Assembly (NCBI RefSeq): GCF_964019385.1
Contig: NC_088645.1
Location: 17,939,180-18,003,179 of the forward strand
Length of the DNA stretch: 64,000 nucleotides
Reading direction: 5' to 3'
DNA from: Sycon ciliatum
Taxonomy: Eukaryota; Porifera; Calcarea; Leucosolenida; Sycettidae
Part shown: positions 44,290-55,912 of the stretch, in pieces
How the letters are laid out: every line of letters starts with the position of its first letter
Numbering within the stretch: the first letter of the stretch is position 1
Translations under genes and position numbers: made by a program
The notes under the pieces: model-generated
The model's input: the letters and a program-made list of their open reading frames with translations, nothing else
What the model was told of the DNA's origin: nothing
The model's database searches: none

Positions 44290-47200
44290 ACCCCATTAGC
44301 CGCATCCATGTACCCCTGGTGCCTGGCCACAAGTTACCAGCTGACTGTACACCAGGCTGGGTGTCTGCCCAGTGCTGGAACGAGGGGAATGCAAGCTCCG
44401 ACTCCTGACATTTAGAATCCGTTCTGGAATCGTCAGTGAGCTGTTGTCGTCCCGAATTGTATTGCAAGGCCCGCCGACAGGCATGACCACTCGAGGTCAA
44501 TTGGGACGCAACCTTCCCCTCCCCCTGGCCCACAGTGCTTCTGGCGCATGCCGACCGCTTCTAGCCAGCTGCCGACTCTGGAATGGCCTGCCCGACTGTA
44601 TGAAGTCCATAGTATCTGTCCGTGAATTCAAACGCATGCTACGCGTATTCTACTTCGGTTAAATGTAATGGCTTGCGTAACCTGCTGATGAGACTCGATA
44701 GAATCATGCTACGATGACCCTGTAACGTGCGTCGGCGAGGCTAGGAGGCTACTACCCACAGTCAGTCAACTACAGTAACGTATCAGAACTTACTCCGGCA
44801 CGGCCTGGAGGTTATCTTATATCAAAGTGAAAGTGAACTTGCTCTCTCTCTCTCAGCTCAGCTCTAATCTGAGCTAATCTCATGGTGGCAGAAAAGACAG
44901 CAGCTTTTATAGGCAAGCAAAGTATGTATAGCAAAGCAGGCGGCGGTAGGAAAGTAAGCTTAGTAAGCCATTGCAGTGATTACGAAATCATCCTTCTAGT
45001 ACAAGTTCTAGAATAGTGGAGAAGTAAACCTAGATCATCATTACTATACATGTAGATGAAGTGAGCATTGCGTAACATTAACATAGTGACTAAGCGAGGT
45101 GTTCTAGAAGATGAGATATCTATATTATGCAATTTAGTCAGCAACATTACTCATCGGGCCTATGACGTGGAAAGTCTGGAATAGTCCGGAACAACATGAC
45201 ATACATGTACATGAGTCATGACTGTACCAACTAGTAACTAAAAGGAAGTGATACTAGAAGTGATGACAGCAGCATGCATGGAAGATCTAGGATCTTCTAG
45301 AAGCACGGTACTCCTGATGTAATCAAATCATATGTGAGGTACATGATGACTTGTCCGAAAGTAGTAACAAGAGTAATTATAAGAGTCCTGCAAAGTACTA
45401 GTCATGCGTTAACTGTAAAGCAGGGATACTACACCCTCCCTTCCTACACTAAATCACGCCCTCGTGATTTGACAGAGAGTTCGATGATGTATGATGAACA
45501 GTACTCACTAGAACTAGAAGGCACCGTCAGTAGGTGGACTGGACAACTAACTTGCATTCACGTACATGTATTCTTGAATCTTGAACAGAGTGCTTGATAT
45601 TCGGACGAAAGGGTGACAAATGACACTAGTAGTAGTAGTAGTAGCTCGAGCTCAGCAGCAGATCATAGGAGGCGGTGTGAACGTCATAGTAGTTAGCGTA
45701 TTACTTGTGGAGCGTCAACCGGAATATGGCAAATAATATCGGAAATGATAACGTTTTTAGAGTAGACAGAAGAACTGAACTGATAATAAATCAAAAATAG
45801 AAGCACACCAGGTTCTCACCATCTCACGGGGTCAAAAAGGGAATATTGTCCTCCAAACAGGACCTGAAAAAAACTACAGCTCACTTGCTGCACAACCCTG
45901 GCACAACCTGCCAGCCAAATCGCAGTTCCAAGACGAACTGAGTACACAAGGGCATTCTCACACACATTGTCCCAGGTTAGCTAGGTAGACCGTGGCTCAC
46001 CATGATCGGACGCCTACTGGACTAAACTGGATTCACTCACTCGCATAAAGGAAGACTGAAGAGAACAGAAGGACTGAAGGAAGACAAGAAAGAGAATGCC
46101 ATACCTGGAATCAGCTTACATTGGACATGGAGCTTGATCGGTAGAGACGCTGTCCGTCATCATTTCGGGCTAGGGGGAGACGTGGCGGGCGAAGGAGTAG
46201 CGGCGACTGACGAATCAGGTTGGGCCATGCTGGTACCGGTTACACCAATAAAACAATTTACCGCTGCCATCAATTCTGTAGCGCCACTGCCATCATTGCA
46301 GTACAGATACTAGATGGGTTCGAATCTAGCAATTATAAAATTGAACCACCGCTGCCATCAATGTAACGTTCGTCACCGCTGCCACCAATGTAACGTGCGT
46401 CGGCGAGGCTAGGAGGCTACTACCCACAGTCAGTCAACTACAGTAACGTATCAGAACTTACTCCGGCACGGCCTGGAGGTTATCTTATATCAAAGTGAAA
46501 GTGAACTTGCTCTCTCTCTCTCAGCTCAGCTCTAATCTGAGCTAATCTCATGGTGGCAGAAAAGACAGCAGCTTTTATAGGCAAGCAAAGTATGTATAGC
46601 AAAGCAGGCGGCGGTAGGAAAGTAAGCTTAGTAAGCCATTGCAGTGATTACGAAATCATCCTTCTAGTACAAGTTCTAGAATAGTGGAGAAGTAAACCTA
46701 GATCATCATTACTATACATGTAGATGAAGTGAGCATTGCGTAACATTAACATAGTGACTAAGCGAGGTGTTCTAGAAGATGAGATATCTATATTATGCAA
46801 TTTAGTCAGCAACATTACTCATCGGGCCTATGACGTGGAAAGTCTGGAATAGTCCGGAACAACATGACATACATGTACATGAGTCATGACTGTACCAACT
46901 AGTAACTAAAAGGAAGTGATACTAGAAGTGATGACAGCAGCATGCATGGAAGATCTAGGATCTTCTAGAAGCACGGTACTCCTGATGTAATCAAATCATA
47001 TGTGAGGTACATGATGACTTGTCCGAAAGTAGTAACAAGAGTAATTATAAGAGTCCTGCAAAGTACTAGTCATGCGTTAACTGTAAAGCAGGGATACTAC
47101 AACCCGACTTGTAAATTTGAGATCCATTTTTTTCTGCTCGTCTTGACCCTGCCTCCCCTCATTGCTACTTCCGTTTTCGTATTTTTATTTTCATTTATTT

Positions 47201-47309
47201 TCTCTTCATTTCTGACTCTTCTTACTGGTTGTCATCGCTTTCATAATATTGGGCAGAACTGCCCGTTTGCCATGCGATGTAAAATAAATAAACAACAACA
47301 ACAACAACT
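44290..47309 (+). mobile_element. LINE 3' end, interrupted by an LTR element
   Basis: 44372-44662 ends with LLASCRLWNGLPDCMKSIVS and FKRMLRVFYFG, the WNxLPxxI tail of a LINE reverse-transcriptase protein. The untranslated region continues to 44720, is interrupted by the LTR element, resumes at 47102 and ends near 47309 with AAATAAATAAAC then AACAACAAC repeats. Only the 3' part of the LINE is present. Confidence 0.65.
44721..47101 (-). mobile_element. Young non-autonomous LTR retrotransposon (Ty3/gypsy-like), fossil
   Basis: Two 713-bp LTRs (44721-45433 and 46389-47101) in the same orientation, in exact register and apparently identical by eye, enclose a 955-bp internal region with no recognisable gag or pol. 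Read on the minus strand, the LTR is TGTAGTATCC ... CGTTACA, followed by a TTGGTGGCAGCGG primer-binding-type site as seen in many Ty3/gypsy elements, and a GGAAGGGAGGG polypurine tract precedes the other LTR. A 4-bp duplication ACCC flanks it. It looks structurally whole as a short non-autonomous element and very recent. It sits in the LINE 3' region. Confidence 0.9.
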
Positions 47310-47434
47310 GTGGGCAGCTGCACGGCTGGAAAACACCGCTCTCAGCCAGGACTTGAACCAGGTACATGTTTAGGCATGTATCTCTCGTATCTCAATCAGG
47401 GTCTTTGACCAACCCACTGTGCCTGCCTGGTTAC
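47310..47434 (-). mobile_element. tRNA-derived SINE fragment
   Basis: On the minus strand, GGCAGGCACAGTGGGTTGGT (A-box-like) and CTGGTTCAAGTCCTGG (B-box-like) recur as in the 39105 copy. It directly follows the LINE tail, so it may be a LINE-mobilised insertion. Confidence 0.5.
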
Positions 47435-48184
47435 TGCAAATGGTTCTGCCGGAATCATCCGCCATGGGCTAATCTCCCCCCCCCCCCGTTGGTCTTACCC
47501 CCCCCCCCCATTCACCTCCACTGTACCTCTCGTTTACCGCCCCTTCACTCCCTTGCCCCACTTTACCCTTTATTCCCCTCACCTCCCTTTCATCTTTTTT
47601 ATTTTTTTTATTTTTTACTTAGATATGTTCACATACCTAACTCGTAAATCATAATGAAAGGCAATGGTACTGAGGCAAGGACAAACGTGACAACTACTGA
47701 GTAGGGGCTGCACCGAGACACAGCAGTGATGGTGGGGCATTGATGGCTCTGCCGACCTGAGGTCTCGGCATCACGGCCAGAAACACGCACCGAAAACAAA
47801 AGATAGAGCTGTAAGGGTCAGCAAAATAAAAAGAAAGCAAGGGCTAACATCAGCTAGTGTGCAGCGCATTCGTAGCAAAGGGAGTCGTTGACGGGGCACT
47901 AGGATGTAGGTGGGTCGACAGGCATAATGTCCCTGGACCATCGCCAATCCTGTCGGCGGAGGTATTCGTTGACGTTGCGGAAAGTTTCAACGAGGGGAAG
48001 GCGTGGCGCATCCCTTCCCCTTATTGGAACGTCTTTTGCATAGCTACGGGAATTAAAAATTATTGTTACTGCAAGTACAACTGGGCAGTAATAATACATG
48101 TCGATGGTTCCAGTCTCTGCTAGCTTTTGTCAATCGGGGACCAGCTAGTCGTCTAGTTCTTGCCAATGGCAGGCGTAGATACGT
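47435..48184. other. No gene recognised; C-rich low complexity
   Basis: CCCCTTTACC-like pyrimidine-rich sequence with two C runs (about 47477 and 47499). It starts near a GGAATCATCCGCCATGGGC block reminiscent of the CCGGCGGATT family. No gene seen; the 3' untranslated region of gene B should extend here. Confidence 0.4.
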
Positions 48185-51100
48185 TTAGTGATGTGTACTG
48201 AAAACCAAGAGGATAAGGCTTTCCTTGGCACTTCGTACAAGGTTGCGCACCCGATCCGGAAAATGCGCCAGTACTTGATGCAGCAAGGAGATGCCAGTGG
48301 CGTGATCTTCAGACACTGCCTTATCGCCTGCTAGTTCCTTGATAAAGAATTCACCCGTGGAATGGTTGAGTTGCAAAGAGCCGTGCCAGGGCACCATAGG
48401 CATACGTCTGACATTTTCCTTTCTACTCTTTGGCTTGGGCGCAGCTTGGGCCAGTGCTTGTTGCAGGAAGTGCTGCTCCCAGTCATAAGGCGTTGGATTT
48501 GCAGCCGGGGACTCCGGTATTAATTGCTGAGTGACGGCGACCCTATCTCCTTTGATGGATGCAGTGGATGGAGATGTGGCTGGTTGTGATGCATCTACGG
48601 AATCTGATGTACATGTATTTGCGTGACACAGCCTCTTGCATTCTCGCTTGCTGAGAATGGCAAATAGTGACCTTGCCCGGCCCGGCCCGGCCCGAGGGTC
48701 ATAGGAATCTCTGCTGTCTAGTGCCACTAGATCTAGAGTGTTGACTCCACGCTGCTGGAGAATGGTGAGAACGCGTCCTGGAAACTGAGCGCTTCCAATA
48801 GTGACATCACCCGACTGGTGGCGAATGATATTGAACAGAACAGATGTATTCCGATACGTATTGCTGGATATAACCTGGGGAAACAGAAAAATGACAAACC
48901 CTTTCAGTGAACGTTTCTATATTATATAATAATAATAATTATTATTATTATGAATACCCTGGAACTGGGTACAATTGTGCAGCGTCACTGTCGCGTTACA
49001 AGGAGGGCTTTTACTGGGACTAAGAGCAGTGCATTTCGCATGCAACAATAAACCCGTAGTTTGAAGTACATGTATACAGGACTCCATTCCAGATGAACAT
49101 GATTATGACATTGTACATGTGCATTGTATAGAGCTATTTTTATCTTTCATATCTTTATTCTACACTTCAGACAGTATGACTACTACAGTATTCACTTCGT
49201 CTTGGGGGTTAGGCATGGGGAAGTTGCCATACCGGGGTGGTGAGCCCGCCTTTCGGCATCGGGAATACAGCTCGCCAGACGCTGTCTCTACTGGGTGAAG
49301 AGAACTCGACCCACACCTAGTGCTACTGAGTGAAGAGGACCCCACCCACACCTAGTGGTACTGAGTAAAGAGGACCCAACCCACACCTAGTGGTATTTAC
49401 CTGTGTCGAAAGTATCGTGTTGTTGTCTGCCGCAAGCAGATACTCTCCGCTCCGGCGATGTTGAATAGTGTAGAGCTCCTTATCACCGTGCATGTGACGT
49501 TGAAATTGGAACATGACTGCATGAATACATGAAAGAACCAGCCGATAACGCCAGAAATGAGTGAACTTGAAAAGAACAAAACATGAACATCGCAAAAGTG
49601 GAACAATAGTGAAATAATGTTTACTGCTGGTGATTTCTTTAGTGAACCATTCTTGCCTTGCTTCAACCTGGAAAATGTTCAAGCTGGGATGATGTGATAG
49701 AAGTCGCATATAGGGAAACGGTCCAATGAAGCAGAACAGTAGCTCTCTGGGCTACCGAAGGCTTAGCCAGATCCGAAGGCTTTTCATGATCATGACGTCT
49801 ACTTCCACTCTCAAACTCGTCGGACTAGAATGCAGAAGTCTTTACACTTCGAGTGAGTGTGTCGTTATCCCAGTGTACATTATTATTATTATTCACACAT
49901 ATCAGCCGGATGAGTACGCGTGGCCCATGCACCATGGGGACCCACGAATACAAACCAGCATATGTTCCCTCAGCAATACAAGCAAGCAAGCACGCAAAGA
50001 TAAATGAGAGCCCAGGCAGCGAAAACTAAACGAAGAGAGATGAGGACATAGGCAATGAAAACAATTCCAAAGCATAGCCAGGGATTGAATGTGTGCATCT
50101 GGGTACGACAGTTAACACGGCTAGTGCAGCCGTACAGAGCGCAGCAGCATGAAAGTACAAAAGTGCCACAGCTACGTTCTAAGCATTTTGCTTTACAACT
50201 GCGCTACCTGGGGCCTCACTGAGGCACTCAGAACGTCTCTGGACGTTTGCCACCGCCGTCACCTCCGCTCGCTACTCCGTATAAAGTATCCAAATATAAT
50301 CAAAAACACGGAACTCTACAACCGCTGTTGCACCCAACCCATCTCCAAGGAGATCGCGGCGAGGCGATGGAGCTTCCTGGGGCATGTGCTCCGGATGCCA
50401 TCAGGGGCACCGCCACAGGTCGCTCTCGATTTTGCTGCTTCTGGTGCCTTGCGGGGAAGGATAGGCAGACCAAGAACAACACTGCTAACCACTCTCTCAC
50501 TGGATTGTCGGTAGAAGCTGGGGCTTGTGCTTCTGTCGCGACCTGGCCTAGCCCAGCTTCGGAAGGTGGCGTATGATAAATGCCGATGGAATTCATTGCG
50601 AAACAGCACTGTTAATTAGCCTGGCCATAATAATACGATTACATCTGACATGCTTGCCTGCCTACTTGTGCGCACGCATGCATTCTTGCCGGAGATGTCT
50701 ACCTGTGGCGACAATAATTTTTTCATGGACTGATCTTCTTTTTTAGTGTTTGCACACTCTTGGCTGCTGCTGCTGTGGCACTTTTGTATTTTCATGAGCG
50801 TACATACCAAGTAGGAAATACAGATATACACAAGGTATACATGAACACGTAGTTCAGAATGATGAGGGATTAGTACAAAGAGATTGCTGGGCACTAGTTA
50901 AGGAAATAGATCTTCAGGAGGCCCTGGATTTTGTACTCTTGTGGCGGATATATGTAACGTTATTAACTATGATTCGAAACCCAATTGCCCGTATTTTTTC
51001 AAGGCCCGGTCTCTAAGAGTATTGCACAGAACCCGGTGTATCTGTACATTGTACATTATATCGATGTTTTGAAAACAGACTTACCTCGCTTGCTACAGCG

Positions 51101-51292
51101 CACACCGGACGCCTGAAAGGAACCATTTCTTGCCGTCGAAAAAGCCAGCATTCGTCCCGAGGCTGTTGAGCGAATAACGCGGAGGTACTGTCCTTGCTGA
51201 TGTGGAAAAACAGGCATGGAGCATATGTAACCTAGCAATGAAGCACATATTACAAGGTAGCAATGGACTTTCATCACAATCGACTGCTCCAT
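48185..51292 (-). CDS. FGF-like secreted beta-trefoil candidate B
   Basis: Three exons join in frame on the minus strand: 51085-51292, 49401-49516 (116 nt) and 48185-48874, with clean junctions (GTAAGT and GTAAAT donors; CATGCAG and TTTCCCCAG acceptors). The protein has 337 residues. A signal peptide (KVHCYLVICASLLGYICS) is followed by beta-trefoil-like repeats: GQYLRVIRSTASGRMLAF, VMFQFQRHMHGDKELYTIQH with RRSGEYLLAADNNTILSTQ, then SVLFNIIRHQSGDVTIGSAQ, FPGRVLTI and AGPGRARSLFAIL (residues about 170-182). Compared from memory with FGFs, VMFQFQ falls where FGF2 has IKLQLQ, GEYLLAADNNTIL where RYLAMKEDGRLL lies, and AGPGRARSLF where TGPGQKAILF lies. Both introns sit at the two conserved FGF positions, and the middle exon is short as in FGFs (about 104 nt). 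Unlike FGFs it has a C-terminal extension (residues about 185-337) with FLQQALAQ near 244 and VRRMP. IL-1-type or another trefoil family is the alternative. The GPGRAR stretch lies in a CCCGG-rich run and could be chance. Confidence 0.6.
49289..49394. repeat. Three 35-bp tandem repeats next to an exon
   Basis: Three copies of a unit ending GACCCACACCTAGTGGTACT-like sequence, ending about 6 bp from the exon 2 donor of gene B. Moderately diverged. Confidence 0.8.
50149..50514 (+). mobile_element. LINE reverse-transcriptase C-terminal fragment
   Basis: The frame SILLYNCATWGLTEALRTSL, CHRRHLRSLLRIKYPN, RRWSFLGHVLRMPSG and RGRIGRPRTT matches the end of LINE-type endonuclease-reverse transcriptase proteins (LLYGxExW, RRLRxILxIxW, GHxxRM, GRP). 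It lies in intron 1 of FGF-like gene B, antisense to it. A 23-bp block at 50148 (GAAAGTACAAAAGTGCCACA) is inverted at about 50777. 5'-truncated. Confidence 0.75.
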
Positions 51293-52603
51293 TGTTGACT
51301 TAATGGTAAGGATAGATTTAGATCAGAGTGAAATTGGTGAATGCGATAGTGAGCCAGACACGAAGGTGAAAGCGGCACCAAATGTGTAAGATGGGCGCTA
51401 TTTATGTGTCTGCTGAACCTGTGATTATCCTACACTGTCATTAAGAACTAGCACTGTATGTGGTGTTGATAGGCGGAATGTTCAACTAACTTCGTACGTA
51501 CAGGCTGCAACGCCAGCGTATTGGAGGTGCTCTGAAGACTTCGGGCCTGGAAGCAGGCAGCTACTGATGCATACTTCAATATTGGAATACCAAGTCATGC
51601 AACGGATGATGGAACGGATGATGAATGCGGAGAGTCATGTACAATGTACAACTGCTACACAACAACGTCGGTGTTTCCTGTCAGCACATCATCGCAAGTA
51701 GACGGCAATAACGCCCAGGCCAGAGAGCGCATACTTATCACTGAGAGTTCTGGTCTCTGTAAGACAGGATGTTTGCACCTGATGACTGTGCGCCTCATTG
51801 GTCACTATAGCAAATATTCTAGAATCAGCCATCGCATTCGCAAAATGGCAAACCATAAGCATAGCTTTGCGTTCCCTGCTGCGGCTCCAGTTACGTGTTT
51901 CTGTAAAAATATATCCATTTTACGTGAAGACTACAAGTATGCCTATTATCTGATGGCAAAATTTGCGCTGCGAATAGAGATTCACATATGGCAGCCTTTC
52001 GGATGAATATTCTGTGGCGACCGTCTACGGCGGCTGTGATGATGCGTTGGAATGAACTCTAATGATGTCGGGAGTCTCACGTTTATACCTTCAAGGTTAC
52101 TGTTCCAATTAGCCTTCCGGTTCTGGTAGGATGTCGATAAGCGACGTCTGAAAGTAGTAACATTGAGTGCCTCACCGTGCTGAATGTCACTCAGTGCAAA
52201 TTCCTTATGGTTGCCTCAGGTGTTGCACACGTACCTGTACATGTACTTGTATCAAGACATATCTATCTGCATGTGGCATATCCTCAGGACTCGTCCAATA
52301 GATATTGAGTTTCGTCGCGTAGCAACCTCACCACACATCACCGCTCACCGTACTGTTAGATCTACATTGTAAGTCCGATCACAATGCCATGAAGCTTTGT
52401 GATCTAGTGAACGTATAATCTCCCTAGCACAGACATCTATCAGTCCGGAAAAGCTATGAGTGAACCACTAATATCCACGTGTTAAACAATATACACTGGA
52501 ATCAGGGTAGCAAAATGGGAGAACCACTACGTCCCTCATGTATCCGGACAACTGAAACAGTGAAAGGAAACTATCTGCAGTGCGTAGAGACCGTACATGT
52601 ATA
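51293..52603. other. Upstream region of gene B; no gene recognised
   Basis: Contains the promoter of FGF-like gene B by position. A 120-codon plus-strand frame at 51644-52006 has no recognisable domain. No repeat structure is clear. Confidence 0.4.
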
Positions 52604-52842
52604 CACTGAAACCTGTCTAAGCCGACCGCTCAAGGGACCTTCAAAATGTAGTCGCCATAACAGTTACATGTACATATACATGTACATGTACTGGAGGTCT
52701 CCTTATCCAGGGTCATTTCACTGGAAATAACATCCATTGGCGCTGGTCGTAGTGGTAGTGCTGGACAGGTGATCGCCTTATCCAGGGTCATTTCACTGGA
52801 AATAACATCCCTTGGCCCTGGTCGTAGTGGACAGGTGATCGC
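52604..52842. mobile_element. CAGTGAAACCTGTC-family MITE, rearranged
   Basis: Starts TACACTGAAACCTGTCTAAG and has GTCGCC blocks like the 40575 element. Inside, a block of about 75 bp (CTTATCCAGGGTCATTTCAC ... ACAGGTGATCGC) is duplicated in tandem. The right inverted end is not clear. Confidence 0.6.
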
Positions 52843-52867
52843 GGTTAATATCAGACTCAGACTCTCA

Positions 52868-53298
52868 GGCTGCGTTTACATGAGAAATTTCAACCCGGGT
52901 CGAGTTCAGCCCGGGTTGAAAGTCTGTACGACAAACAAAAGAGGTGAGCGTTTACATGAAGACAGTTGACCCGGGTCAAATACTGATATGCCGCCAAAAG
53001 TCCACTTCTACAGTCCTGTATGGTCACGTGAATCCGTTCGCGCGAAATTTGCATCTGCAGTGCCGTTCAAACCTGGCGCGAGATACGCACAGAAGTACGT
53101 TTGTACGATTTTGTTGACCCGGGTTGATTTCAACCCTCCCCTTGGGGGGAGGGTTGAAATCAACCCGGGGCGAAATTTCAACCCGGGTCAAGCGCAATGC
53201 GTCATGTAAACGCGCCATTCACTTTGTGCACATGGCGGGTTGAAATCTGACCCGGGTCGAACTCAACCCGGGTTGAAACGCTTCATGTAAACACAGCC
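52868..53298. mobile_element. MITE, GGCTGCGTTTACATGA ends
   Basis: About 431 bp with inverted ends GGCTGCGTTTACATGA and TCATGTAAACACAGCC, flanked by TCA on both sides. Many CAACCCGGGTTGA palindromic blocks lie inside. The GTTTACAYGA end resembles the 13638 Harbinger-like MITE (CTCGTTTACACGA), so a 3-bp duplication of that superfamily is plausible. Confidence 0.7.
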
Positions 53299-53330
53299 TC
53301 AGAGTGATTGCCTTGACATGTTTGCTGCGC

Positions 53331-53450
53331 TGGTACACTGGTACACTGGTACACTGGTACACGGGTACACTGGTACACGGGTACACGGGTACACTGGTAC
53401 ACTGGTACACTGGTACACTGGTACACTGGTACACTGGTACACGGGTACAC
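53331..53450. repeat. 8-bp minisatellite, 15 units
   Basis: Fifteen copies of (T/G)GGTACAC with no length change, 120 bp. Because the unit is 8 bp, all frames read a periodic 8-residue peptide (WYTGTLVH); this is not a gene. Confidence 0.95.
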
Positions 53451-55519
53451 GTACATGTACAAGTATTGTACAGGTTATCACGGAGTTTGTGGCCCAGGTG
53501 GGAGGTATTTTCGGAAGAAACTCTGGATTTCCTAATTCTAGACAAGAGACAGACGTCGACAACGGCTGCAATATTCCTGTAGCCCCACTTCATCCGTTCC
53601 CAATAGCAATGAGAACATTATACTTGTACATGTGCAACGTGTATGTACATGTACATTACATGTACATGTACATGCACGTTGTAAGTTGTACGATCCTGTG
53701 TATGCATGACAACGTTACTGAGGTGATGCTGGGCGTCAAGCTCTCTCTCTATAAAGTCCTTGGCAGCTTCCAGGTTGCAGCAAGAAGCAAGACGTCCCTC
53801 TTCAATATAGTACATGTACATGTACATGTACGGTAGACATATACATGTATGTTAAGACGTGAATACATATCCGCCATTGGATCACTTTCTTCCTCTTAGT
53901 CTCCATGGAAACCGGCAGCCTGCAAACAAGAAGATTCCAGCGAATGGTCACTCTCCACAGGACTTGTGTCCGCTAGTCTAGAGTTTTAAAAGGTATACGC
54001 AAAAGGGTTGCTAGTAATTGCTGTTGAGGAACCTGAAGTGCATCCTCTTTCTCAGTGTGACTTGCCTGCGATTTGAAAGTATTATTAGTTCCAACGCATG
54101 TGTGATGTGCGCTGCCTGTAGACGGATTGCACACAATCATGATTGTACAATGCACAGTCATGTACATGTGTGTGTACGCTGTGCGAACAGTCTGACTCAG
54201 TGACTGGTTTGAACAAAGAGAATGTCAACCTTCGCGTCACTTGGGCAATCAGGGGCAAAGTGTCTCGTAAGTGACTACAGACTAGCTGTAAGGCTCTCAG
54301 AGGGGTACCGGTATTTTGCTGCGGGTGAAATCCCAAACATCTGCAACAGCAGCAACGACCAAGTGAGGGATGACACGTTGATTGGTTAGTTCCCATTTTT
54401 CTACCACCGGAGTAACTCCCTCGCCTCGGGCTCAATGATACATATACATGTACGTGTCACTACCTTCCGGAACATATTGCAGCTTGCTGATCAGTTATAG
54501 AGCCGGTATCCATGATCCAAAAGAAATCCAAGAAAAGCTCAGGACACGTGCACAATCGTTCACGTCGACCAATGCCCACCCATCACTGCAGTACAAGATG
54601 TTTTCATTTCTTGTTGGCTGAGCTTTTTTTTTAATGAAATGTTGTTCTTTTCGAAAGAACAGGTCTGGGACCGAGGTACTACAGTTTTTGGGGGTACTGG
54701 TACTCCGCAGTTCCTCATCTTTTGTTTTCTTGCTTTGCAAGCTGGTTTCCCACCCACCCTCCCTCCCTATGAGGAGCTTTGTATGGGTACTCACACGGGT
54801 CTCATGATAGGAACAGTGCTGGGCTACTCTGTCTGATAGATTTGTGGATATTGCTGCTACTTTATGTACATTTCAGGTTTTTACCGTACCGTTTCTATGG
54901 TGGTAGCCAATGAGCGACGTTCCCGCGGTGGCCTTGATGAGCCGATAAAGCCCGTGGTCAATGGATACGGAAAAACACGGTAGCAATAAAGCCCATCGTC
55001 AATGGCACCCCGCCTAGCTCTGCAGGGGCCTGCGGCAGTTTTTCGTTGTCAGCTCAGTTCGCATCTCACATTCGACTGTGAACATGCTCTGGTACCTGGA
55101 AACAGCCTGTCCAAAACCGGCAACATGAAAAGTGTCTAGACATCGTGGTCAGTTTTCAACTCAAGTTCTTGTTGTCGTGAGTGGAGATGACGATAGTTGT
55201 GAATAAGCGAAAGAGCATGCACCTATCTATCTGCTTAGAAGCAAGCTGAAATAAGTGGCACACATCGCGATCAGTTTTCCACTTTCTGTTCTACATGTAC
55301 TAAAAAAAGGAGTTGACGAGTTGCCGAACTTTTCTGATGATTTTGAGGAATCGAAAGATCATGGACCAAAGATCATCCCATCCATGAGAAGCGGACGGAG
55401 CTGAAACTCACAAGCTGAATGAGCTGAAACTCACAAGCTGAATCCACCACGTCTTCGACCACCACCCCTTTACGTGTCTTGCTTTTATACCAGAAAGGGG
55501 AAAAACAAAACCTGAAACA
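53451..55519. other. No gene recognised; TGTACATG tracts
   Basis: Contains TGTACATG-type palindromic tracts at 53625-53680 and 53805-53850. Several open frames up to 172 codons run through these tracts or the minisatellite and are not supported. Confidence 0.4.
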
Positions 55520-55676
55520 CGATCATAGAGGTCTGGCAGGACTTTTCGCCTTCATCAAGGCTTCGTGCGTACGGCCGCGGGCGCAGGCCTCGGCGCTACG
55601 CGCCTTGGCCCGCGCCCTTGGCCGTACTCACTCGGCTTTGATTCAGCCGCAAAGTCCTGCCAGACCTCTATGATTG
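55520..55676. repeat. Short hairpin element, about 25-bp ends
   Basis: ATAGAGGTCTGGCAGGACTT at the left is inverted at 55650-55674, and a GC-rich inner inverted pair (CGGCCGCGGGCGCAGGC / GCCCGCGCCCTTGGCCG) lies inside. About 155 bp; a MITE with unresolved target duplication. Confidence 0.7.
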
Positions 55677-55734
55677 TCTACGTACATGTACGTTTTCTTG
55701 CTGTGGCGGTCCCAGCAGTTGTTTGTTCTGTGAT

Positions 55735-55735
<1 letters not shown>

Positions 55736-55787
<52 letters not shown>

Positions 55788-55864
55788 CGTGACTGTGTGT
55801 GGCGGGGGGGGGGGAGAGAAAGAGAGAGAGAGAGAGAGAGTGTGTATGTGGGTGTGTGTGTGTG

Positions 55865-55903
<39 letters not shown>

Positions 55904-55912
55904 AGGTGTGTA
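55736..55912. repeat. (TG)n and (GA)n microsatellite
   Basis: TG run to about 55783, a GA run at about 55817-55840, then TG again to 55912. Confidence 0.95.

Noticed and set aside
53304-53836. Periodic WYTGTLVH protein, up to 172 codons
   Set aside because: It is the translation of an 8-bp minisatellite that is open in several frames on both strands.
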